Below are positions 51,288 to 60,655 of a stretch of DNA of 64,000 nucleotides, piece by piece. The stretch's first letter is position 1. Every line of letters starts with the position of its first letter. A program made the translations under genes and the position numbers. This stretch comes from Marinobacter sp. DY40_1A1. GTDB taxonomy: Bacteria > Pseudomonadota > Gammaproteobacteria > Pseudomonadales > Oleiphilaceae. The DNA is taken from assembly GCF_016597815.1 (NCBI RefSeq), contig NZ_VCHA01000005.1:248001-312000 (forward strand). Direction: 5' to 3'. The notes below the pieces were generated by a model, which worked only from the letters and a program-made list of their open reading frames with translations, ran no database searches and was not told where the DNA came from.

Positions 51288-51393
51288 ACAGGCCTGACCG
51301 CTTTCAGGCGACGTTATCGCGTCGTCCTGACAACTTAACGTGATAGAAAGCAAAATGTATGCCGGTGCTAATTACTGGCCAGGGGAGACTGCG

Positions 51394-52323
51394 ATGGCAG
51401 GGGTATTGGATAGTGTAAATCAGCGCACGCAGCTGGTCGGACAAAACCGTCTTGAGCTCCTGCTTTTCCGTTTACGTGGGCGTCAGATATACGGCATCAA
51501 TGTCTTTAAGGTGAAGGAAGTGCTGCAGTGCCCCAAGCTGTATTCCATGCCTAACAGCCGTGCGGTGGTTCGTGGTGTGGCACATACTCGGGGTGAAACC
51601 ATTCCGGTTATTGATCTGAGTATGGCTATTGGCCTGCCGGGTATTCCTCAGGAGGAGTTGCCCAATAGTTTTGTGATCATCACTGAGTACAACCGAAAGA
51701 CCCAGGGTTTTTTGGTTACGGGCGTCGATCGGATCCTGAATATGAATTGGGAAGACATTCTTCCTCCTCCTAAGGGGGCGGGTAAGGATATCTATCTTAC
51801 AGCTGTCACTAAAATTGATGACAAGTTGGCGGAAATCATAGATGTAGAGAAGATTCTTTCCGAAGTTTCTCCGATTAGCGATGATGTGACTGAAGCAGTT
51901 CGGAGTAAAAGTGCGGAAAGAGTGACGGGGCATCTGCCAGTTCTGGTGGTGGATGACTCTTCGGTTGCACGCCGGCAAATAGAGCGCTGTCTTACAGCCA
52001 TTGGCATGGAAGTAATATTGCGGAACGATGGGAAACAGGCGCTCGAATACCTCAAGGAAGTGACGGCGGATGGCTCAAAGGCAACCGATCATTTTTCATT
52101 GATTATCTCGGATGTGGAAATGCCCGAAATGGACGGGTATACACTGGTCACGCGAATCAAGAGTGATCCCGCACTCAGTGGGCTGTTTGTTATGCTCCAT
52201 ACTTCACTGAGCGGTGTGTTTAACAAGGCGATGGTGAAGAAAGTCGGTGCTGATGATTTTATGGCAAAGTTCAGTCCGGATGAGCTGGCTGAACGGATCA
52301 TGGAAGTGTTAGACCAGAGCTGA
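51394..52323 (+). CDS. cheV: Chemotaxis coupling protein CheV
   Basis: A 309-residue fusion of a CheW domain (about residues 20-165) and a receiver domain (about residues 180-305). The receiver carries the acidic pair in LVVDDSS and the phosphorylated D240 in IISDVEMPEMDG. CheV couples receptors to CheA and buffers adaptation. The start is ATG 51394, with AGGGGAG at good spacing; the upstream frame (to 51340) is not conserved in character. cheR follows 39 bases later. Confidence 0.94.
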   Translation: MAGVLDSVNQRTQLVGQNRLELLLFRLRGRQIYGINVFKVKEVLQCPKLYSMPNSRAVVRGVAHTRGETIPVIDLSMAIGLPGIPQEELPNSFVIITEYNRKTQGFLVTGVDRILNMNWEDILPPPKGAGKDIYLTAVTKIDDKLAEIIDVEKILSEVSPISDDVTEAVRSKSAERVTGHLPVLVVDDSSVARRQIERCLTAIGMEVILRNDGKQALEYLKEVTADGSKATDHFSLIISDVEMPEMDGYTLVTRIKSDPALSGLFVMLHTSLSGVFNKAMVKKVGADDFMAKFSPDELAERIMEVLDQS

Positions 52324-52362
52324 CGCTTTTTCGGCAGGAAATTCATACAGAACTGAGATCCA

Positions 52363-53190
52363 ATGAAAGCAGAAATTACCCCACAGGAATATGAAGCCTT
52401 CAAATCGTTCCTGCAGGATGCGTGTGGTATTTTGCTGGGCGAAAACAAGCAGTACCTGGTGAAAAGCCGTTTGCGGCGGATATTGGAAGAAAACGATCTG
52501 AATTCTCTGGGTGATCTGCTTGGGCTTTTGAAAAAATCTGGCAGGGCAAGCCTCAGAGAGGTGGTGATCGATGCAATGACCACCAACGAAACCCTGTGGT
52601 TCCGTGATAATCATCCTTTCCGTATTCTCCAGGAAAAACTGCTCCCTGAGTTTGCCGAGCGCTCGCCTGCGACCCCATTGCGAATTTGGTCAGCTGCCTG
52701 TTCGACGGGTCAGGAGCCATACTCGGTTGGTATGATTGTGGATGAGTTTCGGCGCCAGAAGCCCGGCAAACTACGCAATGTTAAGGTAACTGCGACGGAT
52801 ATATCCAAAAGCGTGCTTGAAGTCGCCCGCCGAGGTGAGTACGAGATGATCGCTATTGGCAGGGGCTTGTCACCTGAACGTCAGAGAGAATTTTTTACAC
52901 CTTCTGCAAATGGCGGCTGGCAGATTCGGCCCGAAATCAAAAGCATGGTGGAGTTCAAGGAGCTTAACCTCCTTGAGCGCTATATGCTGGGCAAGTTCGA
53001 CATTGTCATGTGCCGCAACGTGTTGATCTATTTCTCTGCAGCCCACAAGAAGGATATTCTCACCCGTATCCACGCCACCCTCAATCCCGGAGGCTATCTG
53101 ATTTTGGGCGCATCAGAGTCGCTTAATGGCTTGCCGGACCTTTACGAAATGGTTCAGTGTCACCCCGGAATCATTTACAGGAAAAAATAA
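52363..53190 (+). CDS. cheR: Chemotaxis methyltransferase CheR
   Basis: A 275-residue SAM-dependent enzyme that methylates glutamates of chemoreceptors. The N-terminal helical CheR_N domain spans about residues 1-75. The catalytic domain has NETLWFRDNHPF, RIWSAACSTGQEPYS (SAM-binding), and FDIVMCRNVLIYF. The gene ends with an E-x-L-N-G-L-P-D-like tail. It sits directly behind cheV, as in Pseudomonas flagellar clusters. Confidence 0.95.
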   Translation: MKAEITPQEYEAFKSFLQDACGILLGENKQYLVKSRLRRILEENDLNSLGDLLGLLKKSGRASLREVVIDAMTTNETLWFRDNHPFRILQEKLLPEFAERSPATPLRIWSAACSTGQEPYSVGMIVDEFRRQKPGKLRNVKVTATDISKSVLEVARRGEYEMIAIGRGLSPERQREFFTPSANGGWQIRPEIKSMVEFKELNLLERYMLGKFDIVMCRNVLIYFSAAHKKDILTRIHATLNPGGYLILGASESLNGLPDLYEMVQCHPGIIYRKK

Positions 53191-53193
53191 GCA

Positions 53194-54384
53194 ATGCCTT
53201 TCAACGTATGGGTGCTGGTAGCTGCCCAGGCGCTAGCCATGTGCACAGCGCCTTTTATTGTGTTTATAGGAAGCATTCAGGGGCGTCTGTTGGCGCCGGC
53301 CCCGGAATACGCAACGCTGCCTGTCGGATTGGTGGTGGTGGGCACTGTACTTGCAATCAAGCCTGCCACCTGGTTGATGGAGCGGCTGGGGCGCAAGCAG
53401 GTAATGCTGCTTGGAACCTCTATGGGGATGCTGGCGGGCATTCTTGGCGCCCTGGCTTCGTGGTTGGCCCTGTTCCCATTGCTTTGTCTGGCGGCAGTGG
53501 TTGGTGGAACCGGGCTGGCAGTGGTGCATCAGTATCGCTTTGCTGCGATGGAATCAGTGCCTCCCAGCATGGCTGGGTCAGCTGCTTCGCGAGTGTTGCT
53601 TGGCGGTCTCATTGCTGCCTGGCTTGGGCCTGAGATTGCGGCACTAGGCAGTGGGGCGGGAACAGATCATCCGTTTCTCACAAGCTGGCTTGCGCTGGCG
53701 GCTGTCCAGTTTGCAGCGCTTGTAATACTGGGGCTGGGTTATCGGGCGAAGAGTGAGTTGGTAAGGGCTGCTCACGCGAGCGGCGGCGGCCGGCCAATGA
53801 AAGAAATTCTCGCCATCCCGCTGATCTGGGTGGCCATCAGCGGCGCTGCGATCGGCTATGCCGTGATGAGCTTTATCATGACGGCAACGCCACTCAGCAT
53901 GACGGAAATGGCGGGGCATGATCTGGATGATGCCAAGCGTGTTATCCAGCTGCACATCATGGCCATGTATTTGCCATCGCTCATCAGTGGCTGGCTTACA
54001 CGGGTTGTCGGTATACCCCTTATGATGGCGGCCGGGCTTCTTGCTTATCTTGGGTGCATTGTTCTGGCTGCCAGCGGTATCGAATTTCACCATTATCTTT
54101 CGGCGCTGGTGTTGCTGGGTATTGGCTGGAACTTTCTGTTTGTGGGCGGCACCACATTGTTGCCGCGTGGCTATACAGATGCGGAACGGTTCAGGGTTCA
54201 GGGCCTCAACGATGTGTTCGTGTTCGGCTCCCAGGCCACAGCGGCCTTGTCGGCCGGGGTAATACTGTCATGGGTTGGCTGGTCTGCGCTCGTCATGGTC
54301 GCTGTACCCTTCCTGGTCATCCACGGGCTGCTTATGGTGTTCTGGTTAACTCGAGGGGCAGGTGGCCGGTCTTTACCCAGATAA
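53194..54384 (+). CDS. MFS transporter
   Basis: A 396-residue major facilitator with about 12 hydrophobic helices and the central cytoplasmic loop (SGGGRPMKE, about residue 205). The conserved loop 2-3 motif is only loosely matched (ERLGRKQVML around residue 64). No residue identifies the substrate. It begins three bases after the cheR stop, yet is unrelated to chemotaxis. Its 3' end overlaps the convergent cupin gene by 53 bases. Confidence 0.88.
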   Translation: MPFNVWVLVAAQALAMCTAPFIVFIGSIQGRLLAPAPEYATLPVGLVVVGTVLAIKPATWLMERLGRKQVMLLGTSMGMLAGILGALASWLALFPLLCLAAVVGGTGLAVVHQYRFAAMESVPPSMAGSAASRVLLGGLIAAWLGPEIAALGSGAGTDHPFLTSWLALAAVQFAALVILGLGYRAKSELVRAAHASGGGRPMKEILAIPLIWVAISGAAIGYAVMSFIMTATPLSMTEMAGHDLDDAKRVIQLHIMAMYLPSLISGWLTRVVGIPLMMAAGLLAYLGCIVLAASGIEFHHYLSALVLLGIGWNFLFVGGTTLLPRGYTDAERFRVQGLNDVFVFGSQATAALSAGVILSWVGWSALVMVAVPFLVIHGLLMVFWLTRGAGGRSLPR

Positions 54385-55000
54385 CCGTCTCTTGCTCCAC
54401 AAACGGGTGGTGCTGGCTCAAGTGCGGGCTCCTTATCCATGTACCTTCAGGATAGCGCCCGTACTCGTCACAAAACTCACCTGAAAGAACGAATATTTCT
54501 TCGCCTCCGAAGTGTCGGTGAGGCTGAAATATTTCATTGGCGGGCCATTTCACCAGCGCTACATGCTCGTGCTCAAATTCATGCAGCGGCATTACTTCAA
54601 GGCCACCGATCCCGGGTAACCAGTCGGTATTGCTGGTGTCGACTCGCACGGTGCTGAGGTCTCGTTCATCAAACTGGTGCAGCTTTACCAGTAAAGTACA
54701 GCCAGGCTTGCTGAACGGGGCGTGCCCGCTTCCGGGCGGGTTTCTCAAGTAGGTGCCGGCAGGGTAATCACCATTTTCGTCCGAAAATACACCTTCCAAC
54801 ACCAGGATTTCTTCGCCGAGAGGGTGCTCATGCCGGCTGAATGAGGCGCCAGGCTCATAGCGAACAATGCTGGTAGCATGGCCTCGCTCGGCTTCCTCCC
54901 TTGCTAACGGCTTTCTGACAACGCCGCTGGCAGGGCTGGCAAGCCATTCCTGTTCGTTTGTGTGGATGACCACCCTGCGGTCAAAATCCATGTTCAGCAT
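54332..55000 (-). CDS. Double-cupin, ChrR-like protein
   Basis: A 222-residue protein with two cupin domains of the ChrR/anti-sigma type. The first carries SRHEHPLGEEILVLEGVFSDENGDYPAGTYLRNPPGS, the second a parallel HRHFGGEEIFVLSGEFCDEYGRYPEGTWIRSP. The HxH and Glu residues predict a bound metal ion in each. ChrR cupins sense singlet oxygen or release a sigma factor, but here the usual N-terminal zinc-binding anti-sigma domain is missing, so it is a stand-alone cupin. It overlaps the MFS gene tail-to-tail. Confidence 0.87.
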   Translation of the reverse strand: MLNMDFDRRVVIHTNEQEWLASPASGVVRKPLAREEAERGHATSIVRYEPGASFSRHEHPLGEEILVLEGVFSDENGDYPAGTYLRNPPGSGHAPFSKPGCTLLVKLHQFDERDLSTVRVDTSNTDWLPGIGGLEVMPLHEFEHEHVALVKWPANEIFQPHRHFGGEEIFVLSGEFCDEYGRYPEGTWIRSPHLSQHHPFVEQETVIWVKTGHLPLELTRTP

Positions 55001-55026
55001 TATGTGCCTCTTCGAGAACTGTCTAG

Positions 55027-55557
55027 TTACTTGATTAACATCTGAATATCACGAAAGGCGGGGTGCCTGCAGTGCCCCATCCATTCAAAGGCAGCCATCT
55101 CGACCGTGACAATACGCGCGCCGCTCGCGCTGAGCCGATCAAGCGCAACATCCCGATCAAACTCGTTCCGGGACCCTGTAGCATCGGCAACAACCCATAC
55201 CTTGTAACCCGCATCAATCAGGCTGAGGGCCGTTTGCATCATGCAAACATGGGTTTCGCAGCCGGCAATAATAATATGCTGCCGACCTTCGGGTAGGCTT
55301 TCCACCAATCCGTCGGGGCAGGCATCAAAGTGGTACTTTGCAAGCGTGTGGTGGCAAAGCTCCTTCACCGCCTCTACATTTGGCCCCAGTTTTTCTGGCA
55401 GCTGCTCGGTTGCCACAACGGGGATATCCAAAAGTCCTGCAATTGTTGCGAGGGTTATGCATCGGCTGACTACGTCCTGGCCATAGGCAATGGCTGGCAT
55501 CAGCTTTTCCTGAACGTCTATCAGCAAAAGAATCGATTGGTCGGGTTTCATTAGCAT
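55027..55557 (-). CDS. Isochorismatase-family cysteine hydrolase
   Basis: A 176-residue YcaC-type hydrolase. The catalytic triad can be seen: Asp in LLIDVQEKL, Lys in LAKYHFDA, and the nucleophile Cys in IIAGCETHVCMMQTAL. The active-site Cys lies in the typical GCETHVC context. These enzymes act on amide or ester substrates, but the actual substrate is not known. The start is taken as ATG 55557; ATG 55551 is a close alternative. It follows the cupin gene on the same strand. Confidence 0.88.
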   Translation of the reverse strand: MLMKPDQSILLLIDVQEKLMPAIAYGQDVVSRCITLATIAGLLDIPVVATEQLPEKLGPNVEAVKELCHHTLAKYHFDACPDGLVESLPEGRQHIIIAGCETHVCMMQTALSLIDAGYKVWVVADATGSRNEFDRDVALDRLSASGARIVTVEMAAFEWMGHCRHPAFRDIQMLIK

Positions 55558-55768
55558 GGATAGCCCCCCAGGCTTGAATAACATACTGAACAGATTGGAA
55601 ATGCCATGATACTCCCAACGCGAGTAGCGAGCACCTTACTGCCTATTATTGGTGCAAACCGGAAATTTTGCCGGGATTTATCCCAAGGGAGTTGCCAAGC
55701 GCCCCTAAAACCATTAAAGTTTGCGCCCTCAAATGAGCGACGATATTGCTGATTTGAAACAGGTTATT

Positions 55769-55859
55769 GGAGAGGTGGCCGAGTGGCTGAAGGCGCACGC
55801 CTGGAAAGTGTGTATACGTTAATAGCGTATCGAGGGTTCGAATCCCTCTCTCTCCGCCA
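55769..55859 (+). tRNA. tRNA-Ser (GGA)
   Basis: A 91-nt class II tRNA. The acceptor stem GGAGAGG pairs with CTCTCTCC-type bases, the anticodon loop contains GGA, and it has a long variable arm and the TTCGAATCC T-loop. CCA is encoded at 55857-55859. Confidence 0.96.
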
Positions 55860-55865
55860 ATACTG

Positions 55866-55894
55866 AACCCCAGCAGAAGTGCTGGGGTTTTTTA
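55866..55894 (+). terminator. Intrinsic terminator of tRNA-Ser
   Basis: A perfect 10-bp stem AACCCCAGCA / TGCTGGGGTT with a GAAG loop and a T-run. Confidence 0.93.
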
Positions 55895-55903
55895 TTGTAC
55901 GTG

Positions 55904-56773
55904 TCAAAGCCACTTCCTGGCTTCTGCAATCACTGTATGCATTCTGTTCTGCAACGACTGCTCGCGCCGAACTACAAGGTACAGGGTCTCACTGACGGGT
56001 TCCGGCAATTGATGGCTTTTGATGGTCTGTGGCCGATTGAAGGCCTCAACTGCGTGAGCCGGCAATACGGTAAATCCCAATCCCATGCTAACCGGTTCCA
56101 GGATCAAGCCAATCTGGTTTGAGAAGCCATTCCTTTTAAACAGATTGCTGTGCTGAAACTGTGGGAAGTTGGCGCTAAGCAGCATGTTGGCATGATGGGC
56201 ACCATCAGGGTGATCGATAAAGCCTAACTGTGTTAACGCGTCCCAACTTGGCTCAGAGACATTCGCAGGTGTCACCAGAAGCAAGGGCTCATGTGCAATC
56301 GCTTGGCAGCTCACTTTCTCGAGGGTTGGGGCGCTCGTCATGAATCCAATATCGGATTTGTAGTCTGCGATCGCATTTTCAACATCCGTGTTTGGTGCGA
56401 ATCGGTAGTCAATCACCAGTTCGGGGTGCTTGCTCTGCAACTCAAGAAGGTGCGGGTAAAGCTTGAGCCCTATGCTTCCTGGCGACGTCAGCCTAACCAG
56501 CCCCTTGTATGGAGGATCCTCCGCTATTCGTTGATCAAGACTCGATAGCGCCTGAATGAGAGTGCGCCCTTCAGCGTAAAGGCGTTCGCCTGCATCCGTG
56601 AGTGAAAACTGCTTACCTTCCCTTAGAAGTAGCGCTACTCCTGTTTGATCTTCCAGTTTCCGTACATGCTGGCTAACGCCGGATTGAGTCATATGGAGGC
56701 GCTCAGCTGTACGAGTGAAGTGCCCTGTTTCAACCAGCGTGCAGAAACTGCGTAGCCATGTCGTGTTAATCAT
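55904..56773 (-). CDS. LysR-family transcriptional regulator
   Basis: A 289-residue LysR-type regulator. The N-terminal helix-turn-helix (about residues 15-60) contains GHFTRTAERLHMTQSGVSQHVRKLEDQTG. A periplasmic-binding-protein-like effector domain follows. It is divergent from the VOC protein gene with a 93-bp intergenic region, the normal arrangement for a LysR activator and its target. The effector cannot be inferred. Confidence 0.92.
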   Translation of the reverse strand: MINTTWLRSFCTLVETGHFTRTAERLHMTQSGVSQHVRKLEDQTGVALLLREGKQFSLTDAGERLYAEGRTLIQALSSLDQRIAEDPPYKGLVRLTSPGSIGLKLYPHLLELQSKHPELVIDYRFAPNTDVENAIADYKSDIGFMTSAPTLEKVSCQAIAHEPLLLVTPANVSEPSWDALTQLGFIDHPDGAHHANMLLSANFPQFQHSNLFKRNGFSNQIGLILEPVSMGLGFTVLPAHAVEAFNRPQTIKSHQLPEPVSETLYLVVRREQSLQNRMHTVIAEARKWL

Positions 56774-56866
56774 TACAAAACGTACTCATTGTTATGACGA
56801 ATGATAATTTTACGTAATCACTCTGCATTTGTAACCTGAAGCGAGGTTTAAACAGGAGAGCAGAGC

Positions 56867-57367
56867 ATGAGTAACGTATATCCAAGAAACTTTTCACACA
56901 TTGGGCTTTCAGTCCCCAACCTGGAAGAAGCGGTTAAATTCTATACCGAGGTGATGGGTTGGTATCTGATCATGGAACCGACTGAAATCGTCGAGGATGA
57001 AAGTGCCATTGGTGAAATGTGTACAGAAGTATTCGGGAAAGGTTGGGGGAGTTTTCGAATTGCTCATATGTCGACCGGTGACAGGATTGGGGTAGAGGTG
57101 TTCCAGTTCAGAAATCAGACTAACCCGGAAGATAACTTTGAATATTGGAAAACCGGCATTTTCCATTTCTGTGTGCAGGATCCGAATCTTGAAGAGTTAG
57201 CTGATCGGATTGTTGCGGCGGGTGGCAAGAAGAGAATGGAAAAGCCGCGGTACTACTACCCAGGCGAAAAGCCTTACCGCATGATCTATATGGAAGACCC
57301 GTTTGGTAACATTGTGGAGATTTATAGCCACAGCTACGAGCTGATATACAGCGAGGGTGCATACTGA
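56867..57367 (+). CDS. VOC-family (glyoxalase/dioxygenase) protein
   Basis: A 166-residue vicinal-oxygen-chelate protein with two beta-alpha-beta-beta-beta modules. Candidate metal ligands are His in FSHIGLSVPN, His in IFHFCVQDPN, and Glu in NIVEIYSHSYE. The family includes glyoxalase I and extradiol dioxygenases. The size and residues resemble small lactoylglutathione lyase-like members; the substrate is unknown. The ATG has a strong AGGAGAGCAG site. It is probably the target of the divergent LysR gene. Confidence 0.88.
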   Translation: MSNVYPRNFSHIGLSVPNLEEAVKFYTEVMGWYLIMEPTEIVEDESAIGEMCTEVFGKGWGSFRIAHMSTGDRIGVEVFQFRNQTNPEDNFEYWKTGIFHFCVQDPNLEELADRIVAAGGKKRMEKPRYYYPGEKPYRMIYMEDPFGNIVEIYSHSYELIYSEGAY

Positions 57368-57381
57368 GGCCGGCCCCGATG

Positions 57382-57981
57382 CTAGCATCGCCTCCAGACC
57401 AGCAACCGGTTGTTGGCCGGCATTTCGAAGTCGGATTCCAGAACCAGCCCGATCGCATCGCCGGTTCGTTTGAGGTCATCCATATCCCGAATACCCATTT
57501 CCGGGTTTCGCTGCTTCAGATGAGTATCAAACTGCCGGTTGCTGGGGCTTGTGAATTGGCCTCCGTAGTTGAAAGGCCCGTACAGGCAGAAGGCTTCGCC
57601 CGCATCGAGAATGGCAGCCACGCCCCGGAACATTGCTTCAACCTCAGGCCAGGACATGATGTGTGCTGTGTTGGCAGAGAAAACACCATTGATTGGCGGG
57701 AGTCGCCAGTCAGGCGCGCTGACATCCAGAGGCAAGGGGGTGTTGATGTTGGGCAGGTTCGCATCTTCCAGCCAAGGCATACACAGCTGAGCGTTATTTG
57801 GGTGGTCGCTGGGCTGCCACTGAAGGTGCGGAAGGTGCTGGGCAAAATGAACCGCATGCTGCCCGGTACCTGTGCCAATTTCCAATAGAATTCCAGGCTC
57901 ATTGAACACAGTGGCAATCTTTTCGAGAATAACTTGTTTGTTGTTCTCGCAGGCTTGGGAGTACGGCTTTCCGTCAGTCAT
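57382..57981 (-). CDS. DUF938 SAM-dependent methyltransferase-like protein
   Basis: A 199-residue DUF938 protein. The motif I SAM-binding loop is LLEIGTGTGQHAVHFAQHLP near residue 32. The conserved SANTAHIMSWPEVEAMF and LYGPFNYGGQFTSPSN are diagnostic. Substrate and role of the family are not established. It converges with the VOC gene (14 bases between stops). Confidence 0.9.
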   Translation of the reverse strand: MTDGKPYSQACENNKQVILEKIATVFNEPGILLEIGTGTGQHAVHFAQHLPHLQWQPSDHPNNAQLCMPWLEDANLPNINTPLPLDVSAPDWRLPPINGVFSANTAHIMSWPEVEAMFRGVAAILDAGEAFCLYGPFNYGGQFTSPSNRQFDTHLKQRNPEMGIRDMDDLKRTGDAIGLVLESDFEMPANNRLLVWRRC

Positions 57982-58026
57982 TGGAGGCTCTGATTGGCTG
58001 TTGGAGGTTCGAGCGTAGACAGATGT

Positions 58027-58974
58027 TTATATCAGGCCAGCGCCCTTCAGGACAAATACTCCCAAGGTTACGGTGACGCTTGCCATCAGTGTGGTTATTG
58101 CAATGATGTTCGCCGCCAATCGGTCATTGCCGCCAAGCGCCTTGGCCATCACAAAGCTTGCAGCTGCTGTCGGACTCGCGAAGAACAGGAACAGTAGGCC
58201 AAGCTCGGGCCCCGAGAAACCCACCGCCCAGGCAGCGCCAGTGCACAGTGTTGGCAAGAAAACCATTTTCATCAGGGATGAACTAAATGCCGTTGAGCTG
58301 TCATTGCGTAGGGCGCTGAAGGACACGGTTGCGCCGATGCATAACAAGGCCAGTGGAAGGGTGAGCGATGCAAAGTAGTCGCCACTGGTAAGAATCCATT
58401 CCGGCAATTGCAGATCAAGCCAGGCCACAGGGATGGCGGCGAATACTGAAAGTATCAGCGGATTGCGCAGGATATCCTGAAAAATACGGTGCCATTGGGC
58501 GGATTGCCCGGGCTGATAGGCAGTGAGTACGATCACAGAAAGCGCATTGTAGGAAAGAATGACTACAGCCAATAAAATGCTACCCGCCGAAAGACCAAAG
58601 TCTCCGTAGAGGTTCGCTGCCAGTGCGAGCCCGACAATACCGCAGTTGCCCCGGAAGGCGCCCTGAACATACACACCGCGATCTTCGTGGGCAACGCGCC
58701 AGCGCGCCCATAGCCAGGCCAGGGCGAAGCTGGCGAGGGTGGCAAAAAGATAGAAAGTTAGCAGGCGCAGATTCAGTGAGGTGCTGAGATCAGCTTTTAT
58801 GATGCTCAGAAACACCAGTGTTGGCAGTGTGGCCTTGAATACCAGTGCAGAAGCTGTGTGAACGAACGTATCGTCAATCCAGCCAACCCTTCGTAATCCA
58901 AGCCCGATAAACACCATGGCGAAAACCGGGAGGGTGGTTTCCAGTGTTTGCTGGAAGAGTGTGATCAAATCCAT
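58027..58974 (-). CDS. AEC-family transporter
   Basis: A 315-residue membrane protein of the auxin efflux carrier (AEC) family, with about 10 helices and a typical MDLITLFQQTLETTLPVFAMVFIG opening. The Pro-rich transport core motifs are present but not substrate-specific. Relatives export malonate, malate or lactate in other bacteria. The start is ATG 58974; the longer frame to 59082 overlaps the divergent DUF1330 gene's upstream region and is not membrane-like. Confidence 0.85.
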   Translation of the reverse strand: MDLITLFQQTLETTLPVFAMVFIGLGLRRVGWIDDTFVHTASALVFKATLPTLVFLSIIKADLSTSLNLRLLTFYLFATLASFALAWLWARWRVAHEDRGVYVQGAFRGNCGIVGLALAANLYGDFGLSAGSILLAVVILSYNALSVIVLTAYQPGQSAQWHRIFQDILRNPLILSVFAAIPVAWLDLQLPEWILTSGDYFASLTLPLALLCIGATVSFSALRNDSSTAFSSSLMKMVFLPTLCTGAAWAVGFSGPELGLLFLFFASPTAAASFVMAKALGGNDRLAANIIAITTLMASVTVTLGVFVLKGAGLI

Positions 58975-59106
58975 GTAAGGTGGCCGAAAAGCTGAAGAGT
59001 TGAGTGTGTATGATAGATCTGACGGAACGGTAATGAAATCACTTGCCGAAGCCCGTAAAGGGTGGGCTATAGTATGGTGCAACCGATAACATCAAAAAGG
59101 CCCAGC

Positions 59107-59511
59107 ATGAACGCCGTTAATCCTACGCCGGAACAGCTGAAGAAGGTTCTGGCTGATACGCCCAAAGACCAGCCAGTGGTAATGCTGAACCTGCTACGGT
59201 TTCGCGACAAAGCAAGTTATGTCGATGAATCCGGTGAGCGAAGCGGTCGAGAGGCATACCAGCTTTATATGCAGGAAGCGGCTGCGTGCGTGAGCGCTGT
59301 GGGTGCCGAAGTTATCTGGTCTGGTCGTAGTGTTGGTTCTCTTATTGCACCGCCTGATGAATCCTGGGATCAAGTGCTGCTCGTGCGTTATCCGTCAATT
59401 GACGCATTTATGGCAATGATTCAAAGCTCTGAATACAAGGGTGTGGTTAAACATCGCACCGCTGCTTTGAGTGATTCGAGACTGGTTGCCAATCTGGAAG
59501 GTCAGCGCTGA
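59107..59511 (+). CDS. DUF1330-like protein
   Basis: A 134-residue protein of the dimeric alpha/beta-barrel class, DUF1330-like. VVMLNLLRFRDKASY, SVGSLIAPPDESWDQVLLVRYPS and YKGVVKHRTAALSDSRL match the family pattern. Its function is unknown. The start is ATG 59107; a frame open from 59062 would add 15 unrelated residues. Confidence 0.8.
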   Translation: MNAVNPTPEQLKKVLADTPKDQPVVMLNLLRFRDKASYVDESGERSGREAYQLYMQEAAACVSAVGAEVIWSGRSVGSLIAPPDESWDQVLLVRYPSIDAFMAMIQSSEYKGVVKHRTAALSDSRLVANLEGQR

Positions 59512-59520
59512 GGCAATACT

Positions 59521-59871
59521 TCAGCCCGCGAGCCCTGAATCCAGTATGCCAGTCTGTCGTATCAGCATGTATGCCGCTGTGCCTGCAGCGATAGAAAGTA
59601 GGGCATTGCGGCGCAAGAGATGAATAATCACCACAAGCATTCCTGCCAGAATGGCATCAAGCCCGGGCACTGTGGCTGACCAATCCCCTGAACGCTGCAA
59701 AAACACAGTCGCCAGCAAAGCCATAACTGCCGCCGGTAAGTATCGCCCCAGGTGCTTGATGAGTGGATGCTCGGTATGACGTTCAAAAAACAGAAACGGT
59801 ATGATTCTGGTTGCGAAGGTTGCGATTGCAGCAACAGCCACAAATGCCGCCAGATACACTGTATCAGCCAT
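59521..59871 (-). CDS. azlD: Branched-chain amino acid transport protein AzlD
   Basis: A 116-residue membrane protein with about four helices that forms the small subunit of an AzlCD-type exporter for branched-chain amino acids. It overlaps the azlC end by eight bases on the same strand. The sequence lacks other domains. The family assignment rests on helix pattern and partnership. Confidence 0.87.
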   Translation of the reverse strand: MADTVYLAAFVAVAAIATFATRIIPFLFFERHTEHPLIKHLGRYLPAAVMALLATVFLQRSGDWSATVPGLDAILAGMLVVIIHLLRRNALLSIAAGTAAYMLIRQTGILDSGLAG

Positions 59872-60574
59872 GACTGTGGCCCTCAGCGATGGATTTGGTG
59901 CGCAGGTGCCGGTACTGCAGCAGTAGCACAGCAGTCACTATGGCTATAGCGCCAATTAGCTGATGCGCCGGTGGTAGCAGGATCATGGCAACACCGGCAG
60001 CTGCTGCGCCAGCCCACACCGGAAACGCATCCCCCAAGGCTTTGAACTGTTCAATTGTGAGTACGATAAATAGCGCCACAAGTGCAAACTCGATTCCTGT
60101 GCTGTCGAACGCCACGTTACGACCCAGAAGCGCCCCCAGAGTGCAGCCAATCACCCAGTAAACCTGATTGAAGGCCGTTATACGGAAATCCACGTCCAGC
60201 TCATGAAGTCTATCCTGAGTGCGCGCCCGGCTGGTGAGAAGTGAGTAGGTTTCATCGGTAAGGCCAAAAATAAGATAGAGCTTGCGCCAGCCGGCCCCTC
60301 GGAACTGCCCGAGCAGAGACAGGCCATAGAAAAGATGGCGGGCGTTGAGTACAAACATAGCGATGAATACTTCCAGCAAGCCGGCGCTCGCCGCTAACAG
60401 GCTGACCGCGAGAATCTGGCCGGCCCCAGCGTAGATTACTACGCCCATGAGCGGTGCTGCCCACCATGCGTAGTCGAGCTGAGTTGTGAACAGCACCCCG
60501 AAAGCCATGCCCAATGGGAGGTAGCCGAACAGGATTGGTAGTGTGAGGCGAAAAACCAGAGAGTTCATTAGCAT
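59864..60574 (-). CDS. azlC: Branched-chain amino acid exporter AzlC
   Basis: A 236-residue AzlC permease with the conserved GYLPLGMAFGVL and YAGAGQ near helices 1-2, and about six or seven helices. It ends in a His-containing tail (AEGHSHG). The start is taken as ATG 60574 (ATG 60568 is two codons later); the longer frame to 60676 is rejected because it overlaps the divergent YheU-like gene. It pairs with azlD. Confidence 0.88.
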   Translation of the reverse strand: MLMNSLVFRLTLPILFGYLPLGMAFGVLFTTQLDYAWWAAPLMGVVIYAGAGQILAVSLLAASAGLLEVFIAMFVLNARHLFYGLSLLGQFRGAGWRKLYLIFGLTDETYSLLTSRARTQDRLHELDVDFRITAFNQVYWVIGCTLGALLGRNVAFDSTGIEFALVALFIVLTIEQFKALGDAFPVWAGAAAAGVAMILLPPAHQLIGAIAIVTAVLLLQYRHLRTKSIAEGHSHG

Positions 60575-60655
60575 CCAAACATTCTGAAAGTGAAGGATGA
60601 TAGAGAATCGATCCGAATTTTGAAAGTGGGTATAGTGGCCCGCACAGGAGATACT

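Noticed and set aside
51340..51393. Upstream start of cheV adding 18 residues
   Set aside because: The ATG at 51394 has a strong AGGGGAG site and family-like opening; the extension is not conserved-looking.
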